Positions 1 to 9,166 of a DNA stretch of 64,000 nt are shown one piece after another. The translations under genes were made by a program, and so were the position numbers. The stretch is from positions 104,419 through 168,418 of the forward strand of contig NZ_CAMVDO010000004.1 of NCBI RefSeq assembly GCF_947166265.1. Reading direction: 5' to 3'. How positions within the stretch are numbered: position 1 is the stretch's first letter; every line of letters begins with the position of its first letter. The notes under the pieces were generated by a model, which did not search any database, was not told where the DNA came from, and worked only from the letters and a program-made list of their open reading frames with translations. The stretch comes from an uncultured Fibrobacter sp. (lineage in GTDB: Bacteria > Fibrobacterota > Fibrobacteria > Fibrobacterales > Fibrobacteraceae).

Positions 1-722
1 AGGAATTCGAGCTCACCGAAAACATCCGTCGAAAATTCAGCGACAAGAACGGAAATACGGGGGTTTTCGCCTTTATCATTCCCAAATCCGATCCGAACAA
101 TGGACTTACCTGCCGTCACATTGCCGAACAGCTAAAACAAATCGACGGCATCCATAACAAGACCTTCAAGATTTGCGGCACCCCGATTCTACGTGCATCG
201 CTCCTTGACGCCATTCTCCAGAACATCGACAAGTCGATTATCCTTGGAACCATCCTGCTGTGGCTTATCCTCTTGATGTTCTACAACAAGTTAAGCCGGG
301 CATTTTTCACGATGCTTCCGTCGCTGTTTGCCATGAGCTGGGTCACCATTCTGGTCCACCTGCTCGACATCCATATTTCGGCATACAGTTCCATCGCGTT
401 TGTCCTTTTGATTGGCGCAAGCGTAGACGGATCTATTCAGCTGTGGTCTTCGTACTACGAAAAGCAGAATGGAAACGCCTGGACCGTACTCCAGTCGAAA
501 CTGATATCCGTCCTTATTGCGCAGGGGGCATCGTTTATCGGAGCCATCGCCATGTTGCTTTCACCGCACCCGGGAATCAAGAGCATGGGCCAGATTGCCT
601 TTATCGGGCTTCTGTGCATATTCGTTTCGCAGTTTATCATTTACCCCTTGACCGCATCGACCTTGGATGCTTACCGAATTTTGAAAAAGGCTAAAGAAAG
701 ACATGAAAAATTTATCCACTAG
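1..722 (+). CDS. MMPL/RND-family exporter, C-terminal part (5' truncated by window)
   Basis: The reading frame is open from base 3 to the TAG at 720-722 (239 codons) and its start lies before the window. The visible part has a soluble stretch of about 75 residues followed by five hydrophobic segments, the arrangement of the last half of an MMPL/RND permease. The segment around GASVDGSIQLWSSYYE resembles the conserved G-x-x-VDY-x-x-H region of MMPL proteins. The role is probably proton-driven export of a lipid or hydrophobic substrate across the inner membrane; the substrate cannot be told. The gene overlaps the next one by 20 nt, so the two are probably translationally coupled. An SSD/patched-like protein is an alternative name for the same fold. 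Confidence 0.75.
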   Translation, partial: EFELTENIRRKFSDKNGNTGVFAFIIPKSDPNNGLTCRHIAEQLKQIDGIHNKTFKICGTPILRASLLDAILQNIDKSIILGTILLWLILLMFYNKLSRAFFTMLPSLFAMSWVTILVHLLDIHISAYSSIAFVLLIGASVDGSIQLWSSYYEKQNGNAWTVLQSKLISVLIAQGASFIGAIAMLLSPHPGIKSMGQIAFIGLLCIFVSQFIIYPLTASTLDAYRILKKAKERHEKFIH

Positions 723-1896
723 AACCCTGAATATTGCAGCATCTTTGACAGTCGCTATCGACACCTTGGCAAAACAGATGATTGCCGATGGCAAAGACGT
801 TGTAAGCCTCGGTGCAGGCGAACCTGATTTTCCGACACCCGTGCCGATTCAAGATGCTGCAGTGAAGGCGATTCGCGAAGGCAAGACGCGCTACACCGCT
901 CCCGTAGGAATTCTTGAGGTGCGCAAGGCCGTTGCCGAAAAATTGAAGGTGGAAAACGGACTCGATTACAAGCCCGAACAGATCATTATGACAAGTGGCG
1001 CCAAGCACGCCGTATTCAACTCACTTGCAGCACTCGTGAACGAAGGTGACGAAGTGATTATTCCGGTCCCTTACTGGGTGACTTACCCGGAACTGGTGAA
1101 ATGGCTCGGCGGAAAGCCGGTGATTGTGAACACCAAGATTGAAGACGGATTCAAGATCAAGCCCGAAGCATTGAAAGCGGCAATTACCGCCAACACCAAG
1201 GCGATTCTTCTGAACAACCCCTGCAACCCGACGGGTGCCGTCTACAGCAAGGCAGAACTCGAAGCCCTTTCGAAGGTGATTGTCGAAAGCGACATCTACT
1301 GCATTTCGGACGAAGTGTACGAATACTTCACCTACGACACGGAATTCTGCTCCGCAGCAGCACTCCCCGGCATGGCAGAACGCACCATCGTGATTAACGG
1401 ATTTTCGAAATCGCACTGCATGACCGGCTGGCGCATCGGCTACGACGCCGCCCCGGCAGAAATCGCAAAGATTATCGGTAAAATTCAGGGACAGGCCACG
1501 CACCACCCGAGCAACGTGGCGCAATATGCCGCCCTCGGAGCCTTGCAGATGGACAAGAGCAATGTTCACGCGATGCAGGCCGCTTTCCGCAAGCGCCGCG
1601 ACTACATGCTGAAGCGTACCGCAGAAATTTTGCCGGAACCGTGCCACGCCCCCGAAGGAGCGTTCTACCTGTTCGCCCCGGTCAAGAGTTTTTACGGCAA
1701 GAAGACCCCCGAAGGAAAAACCATCGGAGGCTCCATCGAACTCTGCGAATACCTGTTGCAGTCCCAGGGACTTGCCATTGTGCCGGGAGCCGCCTTCGGT
1801 GACGACAGCTGCGTTCGTTTTTCCTACGCCGCAAGCGACGAAACCCTGCAGAAAGCATGCGACAGGTTCATCAAAGGACTTGGCGAACTGAAATAA
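703..1896 (+). CDS. aspC: Class I/II pyridoxal-phosphate aminotransferase, aspartate aminotransferase type
   Basis: 397 aa, the normal length for the fold-type I aspartate aminotransferases of the Bacillus/Thermus (Ib) type. Visible hallmarks are GAGEPDFPTP near the N-terminus, the cofactor/substrate motif NNPCNPTG, the Asp-x-x-Tyr motif SDEVYEYF, and the PLP-binding lysine in FSKSHCMTGWR (Lys236). The family transfers the amino group between aspartate and 2-oxoglutarate in the cytoplasm; a broader substrate range is common and cannot be excluded. The ATG at 703 lies inside the end of the upstream exporter gene, and the stop shares bases with the start of the next gene (TAATG), so it sits in the middle of an operon. 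The symbol is by family, not by proven orthology. Confidence 0.88.
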   Translation: MKNLSTRTLNIAASLTVAIDTLAKQMIADGKDVVSLGAGEPDFPTPVPIQDAAVKAIREGKTRYTAPVGILEVRKAVAEKLKVENGLDYKPEQIIMTSGAKHAVFNSLAALVNEGDEVIIPVPYWVTYPELVKWLGGKPVIVNTKIEDGFKIKPEALKAAITANTKAILLNNPCNPTGAVYSKAELEALSKVIVESDIYCISDEVYEYFTYDTEFCSAAALPGMAERTIVINGFSKSHCMTGWRIGYDAAPAEIAKIIGKIQGQATHHPSNVAQYAALGALQMDKSNVHAMQAAFRKRRDYMLKRTAEILPEPCHAPEGAFYLFAPVKSFYGKKTPEGKTIGGSIELCEYLLQSQGLAIVPGAAFGDDSCVRFSYAASDETLQKACDRFIKGLGELK

Positions 1897-4040
1897 TGCA
1901 GTCTTTCAGAATCATCACTCCGCAAGCAGGCGAACGTTTTACAATCGGTCGCAAGCCAGGTAACAGTCTGGTGCTTGACAACCTGATGGTTTCTCGCGAG
2001 CATGCGGTTCTCGAGAACATCGACGGAAGGTGGTTCCTAAAGAATCTTACCCAGAATAGCGTCACCCAAATCAACGGAAACGACATCGATTTTCAGGCAA
2101 TCGAAGATGGCGACGTCATCTTGATTGGCCCGCTTCAGCTACGGGCGACTTTAAAAGGTTCCAGGTTGCAGTTGCTGTTGATGGAATCGGTGGAACGCGA
2201 TATCGTCCAGACGATTCCCCTGGAAAACAAATGGCTTAGCCTTGATGACCTACACATGGACCTGCCCGACGAAACGGTTGCACGTCGAGTAGAGAAAATC
2301 GGCAAGGAAATTGCACAAATCAGGTTCCGCGACAAAGTAGTCGATACGCACCGGAAATCCGCAAAGATCCTGGAAATCGAAAACGGGAAATCCATCCGAT
2401 TGCCCGGATGCATGCTCAAGTTCGAAAACGGGGAACTCACCTGCAAGAATCTCCCCCTCGGATTCGATGTGCAAGTCAGAAATCTCGATGTTTTCGCCGG
2501 TAAAAAGAAACTTCTGAACGAAGTCAACTTTTCGCTTCCGGCAGGCGAAATTCTCGCCATTATCGGACGCTCCGGACAGGGTAAGTCTACGCTTCTCCGA
2601 TTGTTGCAGGGAATCCACCGCAGCGGTGAAAATTCCGAAGTCCGCATCGGTTCGCTCGACTACCGAAACGCGGAAATTCGCAAACATATCGCGTTTCTGG
2701 AACAGGAACCGGAACTGAGGAGCGACCTCACCGTAAGAGAAACGCTTCTGGACGGTGCAAGAAGCTGCATTAGCAAGAAAGATTTCAAGCGAAAGAGCGC
2801 TGCATCGGAGGATTCGACTCCGGTCGCCGCATCGATCGTTGAACGGCGGCTCGAAAAGTTCGGAGAACTTTTCGGGCTGAGCGAACGTATGGAAAGCCCG
2901 ATAAAGACGCTCAGCGGCGGCGAATGCCGCCGAGCCGCCCTCGCCCGCGAACTCATGGGGAATCCAGGGCTTATCGTCCTCGACGAACCGCTTTCGGGAC
3001 TTGACCCCTACAATTCGAAGATTCTCTGTACGCACCTCAAGCAGCTCGCGTTTCTCGGCCATACAGTTATCCTTACCACCCACAGCTACGAAGCACTCGA
3101 AGTTGCGGACAAGGTTCTCGTTCTGCACCAGGGGCAACAGGCTTTCTACGGAACCCCCGAAGATAGTTTCCGCTACTTTGAAAGCAAAGACCCCGAAAAG
3201 ATTCTTTCGAACCTGAACGACGATACGGCAACGCAGTGGAAAAGGCTTCTGGAAAAGCGTACGCTCTCGACAAGCAAAATCCCGGCCGTCTCCGAGCAGG
3301 CGCCCTGCTATTTTCCAAAAACGGACCTTCCGCCCGTCTTGTTCTACAAGATGACGCTTACCGCCAAGCAATGGTTCCGCGACAAGGGAAAATTCCTCAC
3401 GCTCCTTTTGCAGCCCATCGTTATCGGTTTTCTTTTTTCGCAGATTTTTTCGGAGCTTTCGTCCCTCTGGATAGTTTCCTTTGCTCTCATCCTATGCGCC
3501 AACTGGCTCGCCCTCTCGCTTTCCGTCCGTGAAATTGTGCAGGAAAAAGAAATCCTAAAAACGGAATTCCGCAAAGGAATCCCCGTTCTTTCGACCCTTG
3601 CCGCTAAAGCGATATTTCCTACCCTGATTGCCTTTTTGCAAACCCTCGTTGTCTATGCGTTTATCCAGTTCAGGATAGGGGCCCATATACCGCTTCCGCT
3701 ACTCCTTGCCTCGATTGCCGCCATGGTGATTCCCCCCATTGCCGTAGGACTTACCGCAAGCACCTTCGCCAAGAACCAGGGGCAGGCAAACGCGATGCTT
3801 CCGCTGATCATTATTCCGCAGGTCGCCCTCGCCGGGGCCTTGGTCCCCTTGGACCAGATGCTCCCTGTTGGACGCGCCATTTCTTACGTTATTTGGTCCC
3901 GTTACAACCAAACAAACCTTCTGAATCTTCTTTTAGAGAGAAACGACCCCATCATCAACATCGTTTCGGCTCTCGGCATCACATTATGTTTTTATATTGT
4001 GATTGCGATAAAACTAAACTGTTCCAAGAAAGCTAAATAG
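1896..4040 (+). CDS. FHA domain - ABC ATPase - ABC-2 permease fusion protein
   Basis: The start is the ATG at 1896, which overlaps the upstream TAA; an earlier in-frame start would sit inside the aminotransferase. 714 aa. Residues 1-100 form a forkhead-associated domain (GR near 20, the SREHA motif, N near the end), which binds phosphothreonine peptides. A second variable segment follows. The ABC ATPase has Walker A GRSGQGKST near 224, signature LSGGE near 339 and Walker B LIVLDEP. The last 210 residues hold about six membrane segments of the ABC-2 (ABCG-like) type. It should act as a homodimeric exporter whose activity is tuned by phosphorylation. The gene directly downstream is a Ser/Thr kinase, which makes kinase-FHA signalling the obvious hypothesis. 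Confidence 0.88.
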   Translation: MQSFRIITPQAGERFTIGRKPGNSLVLDNLMVSREHAVLENIDGRWFLKNLTQNSVTQINGNDIDFQAIEDGDVILIGPLQLRATLKGSRLQLLLMESVERDIVQTIPLENKWLSLDDLHMDLPDETVARRVEKIGKEIAQIRFRDKVVDTHRKSAKILEIENGKSIRLPGCMLKFENGELTCKNLPLGFDVQVRNLDVFAGKKKLLNEVNFSLPAGEILAIIGRSGQGKSTLLRLLQGIHRSGENSEVRIGSLDYRNAEIRKHIAFLEQEPELRSDLTVRETLLDGARSCISKKDFKRKSAASEDSTPVAASIVERRLEKFGELFGLSERMESPIKTLSGGECRRAALARELMGNPGLIVLDEPLSGLDPYNSKILCTHLKQLAFLGHTVILTTHSYEALEVADKVLVLHQGQQAFYGTPEDSFRYFESKDPEKILSNLNDDTATQWKRLLEKRTLSTSKIPAVSEQAPCYFPKTDLPPVLFYKMTLTAKQWFRDKGKFLTLLLQPIVIGFLFSQIFSELSSLWIVSFALILCANWLALSLSVREIVQEKEILKTEFRKGIPVLSTLAAKAIFPTLIAFLQTLVVYAFIQFRIGAHIPLPLLLASIAAMVIPPIAVGLTASTFAKNQGQANAMLPLIIIPQVALAGALVPLDQMLPVGRAISYVIWSRYNQTNLLNLLLERNDPIINIVSALGITLCFYIVIAIKLNCSKKAK

Positions 4041-4045
4041 TTCCA

Positions 4046-5551
4046 ATGATTGCACCTCAAAAACACGAAACTTTTCCACGCCCATTCAACGAAAACTACG
4101 ACCTGCTGGGAACCCTCGGCAAAGGAGGAATGGGCAACGTTTACAAGGCTTTGGACAAACGACTAAAGCGCGAGGTGGCATTCAAGATTCTGGACGCCTC
4201 ATCCGATGAAGAAGCGATCAAGCGTTTCTACATGGAAGCGCAGGCAATGAAGGAACTGGACCACCAGAATATCGTTCACGTGTTTGACTTTGGTCAGCAG
4301 AACAACCAGCTCTTTATCGCCATGACCTACGTCGAGGGAACAAACCTCGCCGACATTCTGCACAACAAGGAACAGCTTTCGTTCGAAGCGATCGAAGTCA
4401 TTATCCGCCAAATTGCACGCGGACTTCTTTACGCCCATGGAAAAGGAATTGTCCACCGCGACGTAAAGCCCTCGAACATCATGCTCACCCGCGACAACCG
4501 CGTGTACATCATGGATTTCGGCATTTCCTACATCCAGGAAATGGAAAAGGACCGCCTCACGCGCACGGGCATGACTATGGGAACACCCGAATACATGTCC
4601 CCGGAACAGTGTCACGGCGACAACGTGACGATTCAGTCCGACATTTACAGCATGGGCGTCATTCTGTTCGAAATGACCTGTGGACGCCTCCCCTTCGAAG
4701 GGAACCGCCCTGTAGAAATCGCACTCAAGCACGTCCAGGAACAGCCCCCCGCCCCTGAACTTTTCCGCAAGGATATGCCTGCGGGCCTTTCTCAGCTGAT
4801 TCTCAAATGCCTCAAGAAAAAGCTGAACGAACGTTTCCACGACATGCAGGAATTTTTGGATGCCTGCGACCAGGTTTTCCCTGCCGACGGAGCACGGGGC
4901 CAGCGCCCCACCATGGGCCACACGCCGCTTCGCCGCCACACGGCCTCTATCACCGAGATGGCAAGCAAGATTTCACCGCGCGCTCGTATGCTCCAGAAAA
5001 AGCTCACGGCGCTTGCGATATTCATTTTCCCGCTCATCATCATGCTCCTCATTCTCCTGATGCTCACGCATAAGCCCGAAAGCACGCTCCGCGAACTGGA
5101 ATGGAGCGAAGCCCTCGGAAACTACGAGACCAAGGCGCTTGAAGTCGACGAATCGAACGGATACCCGCTTTCTAACTTGAGCGACGGAAACCTCACCACG
5201 GCATGGCTCTACACGATGCCGCAAAAGCCGCAGAATCCGGTACTCACCCTGTACTTTGACGGAAACGCCATCGTGACGCATTTCGGAATCGCAATTGGCT
5301 ACCAGAAATCTGTCGACGATGCCTTCGGGGATCGTTTCCGCATTTTCAAGAAGCCGCGCACCATCACGCTCGAAACCAAGGACGGGTTCAAGCAACGCGT
5401 AAAGCTCGAAAACATCCGCGGAATGCAGTACCCGAACATTCAGGCCATCGAAACGACTGAACTCAAGATTTACCTGGACGATGTATTCGATGGTGAAAAC
5501 GAGGACTTCGCTGTTTCAGAAATCCGCTTGCTCGGCATGGAATTGCCGTAA
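4046..5551 (+). CDS. Membrane Ser/Thr protein kinase with extracytoplasmic C-terminal discoidin-like domain
   Basis: 501 aa, Hanks-type (PknB/Stk) kinase. Residues 15-275 carry the glycine loop GTLGKGGMGNVYKA, the ATP lysine Lys47 (VAFKIL), HRDVKPSN with catalytic Asp139, DFG (MDFGIS) and the APE equivalent (TPEYMSPEQ). A basic linker leads to one membrane helix at about 320-341. Residues about 360-501 have a beta-rich domain with the pattern SNLSDGNLTTAW, like discoidin/F5-8 type C or the NADase-type glycan-binding domain found on other bacterial kinases. That part would lie outside the cytoplasmic membrane and could sense a sugar or wall fragment. It follows the FHA-ABC gene by 5 nt, so that protein is the likely phosphorylation target. 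Confidence 0.9.
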   Translation: MIAPQKHETFPRPFNENYDLLGTLGKGGMGNVYKALDKRLKREVAFKILDASSDEEAIKRFYMEAQAMKELDHQNIVHVFDFGQQNNQLFIAMTYVEGTNLADILHNKEQLSFEAIEVIIRQIARGLLYAHGKGIVHRDVKPSNIMLTRDNRVYIMDFGISYIQEMEKDRLTRTGMTMGTPEYMSPEQCHGDNVTIQSDIYSMGVILFEMTCGRLPFEGNRPVEIALKHVQEQPPAPELFRKDMPAGLSQLILKCLKKKLNERFHDMQEFLDACDQVFPADGARGQRPTMGHTPLRRHTASITEMASKISPRARMLQKKLTALAIFIFPLIIMLLILLMLTHKPESTLRELEWSEALGNYETKALEVDESNGYPLSNLSDGNLTTAWLYTMPQKPQNPVLTLYFDGNAIVTHFGIAIGYQKSVDDAFGDRFRIFKKPRTITLETKDGFKQRVKLENIRGMQYPNIQAIETTELKIYLDDVFDGENEDFAVSEIRLLGMELP

Positions 5552-5561
5552 AGAAGTTGAA

Positions 5562-5963
5562 GTGAACAAATCGAACAACAGGCCGAAGGGTAACTTTATC
5601 GAGACGCAGGCTGCCGCCTACCTTTGCCGCGAAGGATACGAAATTCTCGCCCGCAACTACGCCTACCAAGGAGGCGAACTCGACATTGTCGCCCGTGACG
5701 GAAAGACGGTCGTTTTCGTCGAAGTAAAATCTGTGTGGAACAACCAGCAGGGAAACCCTGCCGCCCGTGTCAACGGAATCAAGCAGAAGAAAATCTGGAA
5801 AACGGCCTGCCACTTCCTACATACCCAAAAAGAAAGCGCGCCCCAGGGCTTTGACACGCCTTGCCGTTTCGACGTACTTTCTGCCCGAGTGTACCAGAAA
5901 CCCCTCCAGTTTACACACATCAGGAACGCCTTCGAAGGCACGCAAGTTATCCCGCAAGCTTAA
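5562..5963 (+). CDS. YraN / UPF0102 family protein
   Basis: I take the GTG at 5562 as start (133 aa); a longer in-frame start would lie deep inside the kinase gene. The core GGELDIVARD ... VVFVEVK is the conserved UPF0102 signature and fits the D-(E/Q)xK pattern of a PD-(D/E)XK nuclease fold. Nuclease activity has been proposed for the family, but its role is not settled. The length is close to the usual 115-130 aa. The start is 10 nt after the kinase stop, so it is probably the last gene of the operon starting before base 1. A REP-like repeat follows immediately. Confidence 0.85.
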   Translation: MNKSNNRPKGNFIETQAAAYLCREGYEILARNYAYQGGELDIVARDGKTVVFVEVKSVWNNQQGNPAARVNGIKQKKIWKTACHFLHTQKESAPQGFDTPCRFDVLSARVYQKPLQFTHIRNAFEGTQVIPQA

Positions 5964-5970
5964 GTTAGTA

Positions 5971-6034
5971 GGCCCTTCGGCAGGCTCAGGGACCTTACTC
6001 GGTTCCCAAGTCATTTTCGACCGAAGGGAGGGAT
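5971..6034. repeat. REP-like palindromic element after yraN
   Basis: Bases 5973-6004 are, on the minus strand, exactly identical (32 nt) to bases 29470-29501 inside the helicase gene. The core is CCCTTCGGCAGGCTCAGGGA, followed by a GACCGAAGGGAGG arm, giving an imperfect palindrome. It is one of at least eight copies of this family in the window and lies between convergent genes. Confidence 0.8.
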
Positions 6035-6063
6035 GACTTTTTTTAGTAACTCAGAACTATTAA

Positions 6064-6504
6064 CTACACTTCCACTTCGTCGAGGAGCACGACGGGAATA
6101 TCCGTCAAGTCGCGCATAGAGGCGCAGTCGGTCAATATGCAGTCGGCACCGCAAACATAAGCCGTCGCAAGGCGTAAGGATTCTTCAACGCCAAGGTTAT
6201 TTTTACCGGCAAATTCAGCGGCCTTCACTGCAATTTCCCCGGACACCTCGCAAGACTTCACATTACGGGAATGTTCAAAGAATTCGCGGTACTGCCGTGC
6301 AAGAACACCTTCGCCCGAAGCGTAAGCCTTGCGCGAAAGTTCGAACAAAGTCACGTTCGACACCAGTAACGTGACGTTATTTTCGTAGGCATGGTCGAAC
6401 ACCGAAGACACAACCGGATAATAGTCCGGATGCATCTGTAACAGGCGAACGATCGCCCCCGTATCCATAAAAAGAACTCGGGACTTTTCGAGCGCCCTAT
6501 TCAT
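6064..6504 (-). CDS. PIN-domain protein (putative ribonuclease)
   Basis: I place the start at the ATG at 6504, which overlaps the upstream stop (ATGAATAG, 8-nt overlap); the longer frame has no better start. 146 aa. Acidic residues in PIN positions are Asp14 (FMDTGAIV), Glu55 (LFELSRKA), Asp121 and Asp126 (GADCILTD), the usual set for a metal-dependent RNase of the VapC type. No antitoxin-like gene is adjacent; the only partner is the secreted protein gene it overlaps. It could be a toxin without its antitoxin, or a housekeeping PIN protein. Confidence 0.72.
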   Translation of the reverse strand: MNRALEKSRVLFMDTGAIVRLLQMHPDYYPVVSSVFDHAYENNVTLLVSNVTLFELSRKAYASGEGVLARQYREFFEHSRNVKSCEVSGEIAVKAAEFAGKNNLGVEESLRLATAYVCGADCILTDCASMRDLTDIPVVLLDEVEV

Positions 6505-7579
6505 AGATTTCCATGTAGGCGATATCTTCGCGCATACCGGCACGAACCATCTTGAAACGGTTTGCCTGCGGGTAGAAATACCAGATCATCCATTCGCCCG
6601 CCATATCGGTACGCTTGGTCTTGATGGCTATGGGTTTTTCACCGTTAAAGAAATCACGCTTGTGCGGAATCACGTGTTCGAACGGACGATACGTATGCAC
6701 GTCGCCACCGGCTTCGCGTTCGATAAATCCGTTTCCGTCCTTACTCCAGGTAATAGTCACTACCCCGTTGTCGTCCTTGACCTTTTCGCAACTGTCAAAT
6801 CCGCTGCCGCACCACAGGTACTTCTTGTACTTGAAGCTCTGCTCGGGCATATTGAAGGTCTCTACGACGCGGCGGTTTCCTTTATATGTAGGATACTCGC
6901 CTTCGAGCTTGTAGTCACCGACATTGTATTCGCTACATCCGCGCTGAGCCACCTTGACTTGCCTGTTCACCACCGAAATATCAACCGTACAGCCGTCTTC
7001 GGTATAGGTCAAACGGGCATGTCCGTTCGATTCGCGAAGTTCGACGTTACTGGCTTCAAGTTCGGCACGGCCAGTTACAGGGCCGTTCTGGATAGTGAAC
7101 GAAAAATAGCGCGGATTGGTCGGCGACTTTTTCAAGACAACACTACCGGTGGCAGACGCATACTCACCGCTCAAGTCCATCGCGGCCTGCTGGAAACGGG
7201 CAAGGTCGGCACGCTTCACCCAGCCTTCGCCGAGTTTGCACTGGATCGGGACAAACCGGGGCGGTTCCTTCGGTTCAACCTTTTCCCAGGTCACGACACG
7301 TCTTTTCTGCATCTTTGTCTTGGGGTTGCCTTTCTTGTCTTTCTTGACGTTGCCCTTTTTGTCTTTAATAACAACCTTTTCCTTGACTACCTGGACTCTT
7401 TTTACGGAATCCATCGGAATGGGAAGTTCACGGATCCAGTCCGAAAAGAGAAGGGCCCCCGCCGGCGAAGATTCGTCGATTTGCCCACCAACCTTTTTAT
7501 AGACGTTCAGCGATTCCTGCGCAAAAGCAAAGCAAGCCGCCATTAAGAACAAAAACGTGAATAGAACTCTTTTTTTCAA
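6497..7579 (-). CDS. Secreted protein of unknown function
   Basis: The best start is a TTG at 7579, preceded by AGAGG with a 6-nt spacer; it gives a typical signal peptide (MKKRVLFTFLFLMAACFAFAQ, cleavage after AFA). 360 aa. An upstream TTG at 7597 would put the ribosome site inside the gene. The mature protein has a very lysine-rich stretch at about 65-90 (KDKKGN repeated twice) and a Cys-containing beta-rich C-terminal half ending with WYFYPQANRFKMVRAGM. I do not recognise a family. The cysteine pairs and signal peptide fit a periplasmic or outer-membrane-associated protein. It is followed by the overlapping PIN gene. Confidence 0.75.
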   Translation of the reverse strand: MKKRVLFTFLFLMAACFAFAQESLNVYKKVGGQIDESSPAGALLFSDWIRELPIPMDSVKRVQVVKEKVVIKDKKGNVKKDKKGNPKTKMQKRRVVTWEKVEPKEPPRFVPIQCKLGEGWVKRADLARFQQAAMDLSGEYASATGSVVLKKSPTNPRYFSFTIQNGPVTGRAELEASNVELRESNGHARLTYTEDGCTVDISVVNRQVKVAQRGCSEYNVGDYKLEGEYPTYKGNRRVVETFNMPEQSFKYKKYLWCGSGFDSCEKVKDDNGVVTITWSKDGNGFIEREAGGDVHTYRPFEHVIPHKRDFFNGEKPIAIKTKRTDMAGEWMIWYFYPQANRFKMVRAGMREDIAYMEIYE

Positions 7580-7698
7580 AATAAACCTCTCGTTCAAACA
7601 AAGTTAGCTTTTTAGCTAAAAATAATTCTAGGAAAAATGACTTATGAAACATTTTTTGCTACAATTTATAGCGTGGAATATATAAAGGAGTTCCTTAT

Positions 7699-9117
7699 AT
7701 GAAGAAAATGTTTATCGCCTCCTGCATCATGGCTGCAGCCGTATTTGCAGCTCCTGAAGCAGCTCCGGCTCAGGACCAGCCCGCAGCAGCACCCGCCACC
7801 GAAGCACAAGCTCCCACCGCAGAACCTGCCGCACAAGCAGCAGCCCCTGAAGCAGCTCCCGCAGCTGAAGCCGCCCCCGCTGAAGAAGCCAAGGCAGAAG
7901 CTCCTGCCGAACAGACGGCAGAAGCACAACCCGCCGAAGCTCAGCCTGCAGAAGCCCCCGCAGCCGAAGCCCCGGCCGCAACAGAAGCTGCCGTAGCAGA
8001 AGAACCGGCTAAGACCGAAGTCGCAGCCGCAGAAGCTGCTCCCGCAGCTGAAGAAGCCGTTGCAGACCCCGAAAAGAAGCCCGCCAAGAAGAAAAAGCGC
8101 AAAAAGAAAAAGATGATCGAACAGGCTGTCATGTCTGTGAACCAGATTGATTTCGACATCAACGCGGATTTCGAACTCGAAGCAGGCAAGGTTCTCTGGA
8201 CCAGCGAAGACGACAAGATGGGCGACAACCTCGAAGTCTGGAATGGCGAAGCCAACTTTGCCGTTCTCGCCGAAACCGAAAACTTCAAGGGTAAGATCGG
8301 CGTAGCCTTCTACCCGGGCGACCTCAAGTCCGACGACGACAATATCGACAAGAAGGTGAAGAAGGAACAGCTCCGTGAAGGTTCTCACAACCACGGTGGC
8401 GATTACTTCTCCCTGGACGAAGCATGGGCAATGCAGGGTACCGACCTGTTCACCTTCAAGGTCGGTCGCTGGGACAACACCGACAAGAGTGGTGACTACT
8501 TCGGTGGCTACATCGATGGCTACCTGAGCGGATTCCTTTCCACCCAGCCTTCCGAAAACCAGTTGCAATTCGGCTTCACTCCGAGCGACAACATGGAAGC
8601 CTACATTTCCTTTATCAGCAAGTCCGAAAACCTGGATAAGGGTGACCTGCGCGCCGCCTTCAACTTCCACGGTCTCGAAGGCATTTCCAGGCTCAAGGTT
8701 CAGCTCGCCTACCGCAGCAACCTGTTCGACGCCGTTTACGACAGCGATGCCGACATCAAGCACAACGCATCTTTGAAGGCTAACCTGCCGCTCGTCAACA
8801 ACACCGTGGATGTTTTTGCCGAAGCCGCCCTTATGGACATGGCCGACGACATGGTGATTCCGGTTACGGGTGGTTTCGCCTTCTACACTCCGGTGGTTGA
8901 CCGCATCATCCTCGAAGCGGAATACGTTGACGACCGTGAAAACCACAGCGACTTCTGGGGTATGGAAAACAAGCCGAAGCACGTGAAGAACGTTCTGGGC
9001 GCCCTCTACCTGGAAAAGGCTTTCACCGACCGCTTCAGCCTGTCCGCCGGTTTCCACAGCTACGGCTGCACCAAGGACTTCATGATCTCGGGTAACCTGG
9101 TTGGCCGTATTAATTAG
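7699..9117 (+). CDS. Porin-like outer-membrane protein with long Ala/Pro/Glu N-terminal tail
   Basis: 472 aa. Strong ribosome site AAAGGAG at 7684-7690, 8 nt before ATG. A signal peptide (MKKMFIASCIMAAAVFA) is followed by about 110 residues made almost only of Ala, Pro and Glu, then a lysine cluster KKPAKKKKRKKKKM near residue 130. The remaining 340 residues alternate polar and aromatic residues with many Asp/Asn turns (DYFSLDEAWAM, FTFKVGRWDNTDKSGDYFGG), as in outer-membrane beta-barrels of the carbohydrate-porin type. The PAE/K tail would lie in the periplasm and could contact the wall. A perfect terminator hairpin follows. Porin is the best guess. Confidence 0.75.
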   Translation: MKKMFIASCIMAAAVFAAPEAAPAQDQPAAAPATEAQAPTAEPAAQAAAPEAAPAAEAAPAEEAKAEAPAEQTAEAQPAEAQPAEAPAAEAPAATEAAVAEEPAKTEVAAAEAAPAAEEAVADPEKKPAKKKKRKKKKMIEQAVMSVNQIDFDINADFELEAGKVLWTSEDDKMGDNLEVWNGEANFAVLAETENFKGKIGVAFYPGDLKSDDDNIDKKVKKEQLREGSHNHGGDYFSLDEAWAMQGTDLFTFKVGRWDNTDKSGDYFGGYIDGYLSGFLSTQPSENQLQFGFTPSDNMEAYISFISKSENLDKGDLRAAFNFHGLEGISRLKVQLAYRSNLFDAVYDSDADIKHNASLKANLPLVNNTVDVFAEAALMDMADDMVIPVTGGFAFYTPVVDRIILEAEYVDDRENHSDFWGMENKPKHVKNVLGALYLEKAFTDRFSLSAGFHSYGCTKDFMISGNLVGRIN

Positions 9118-9166
9118 TTCCTAGTTCTTAGTTACTAGGTACTAGTTAAAATTTCTAGGGAATTAG

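Noticed and set aside
2250..3371. 373-codon minus-strand frame inside the FHA-ABC gene
   Set aside because: Antisense to Walker A and signature motifs; composition typical of a shadow.
7656..7684. TTGCTA-17-TATATA promoter before the porin gene
   Set aside because: The -10 would abut the ribosome site (7684-7690), so transcripts from it would lack it; the true promoter must lie upstream and I cannot place it.
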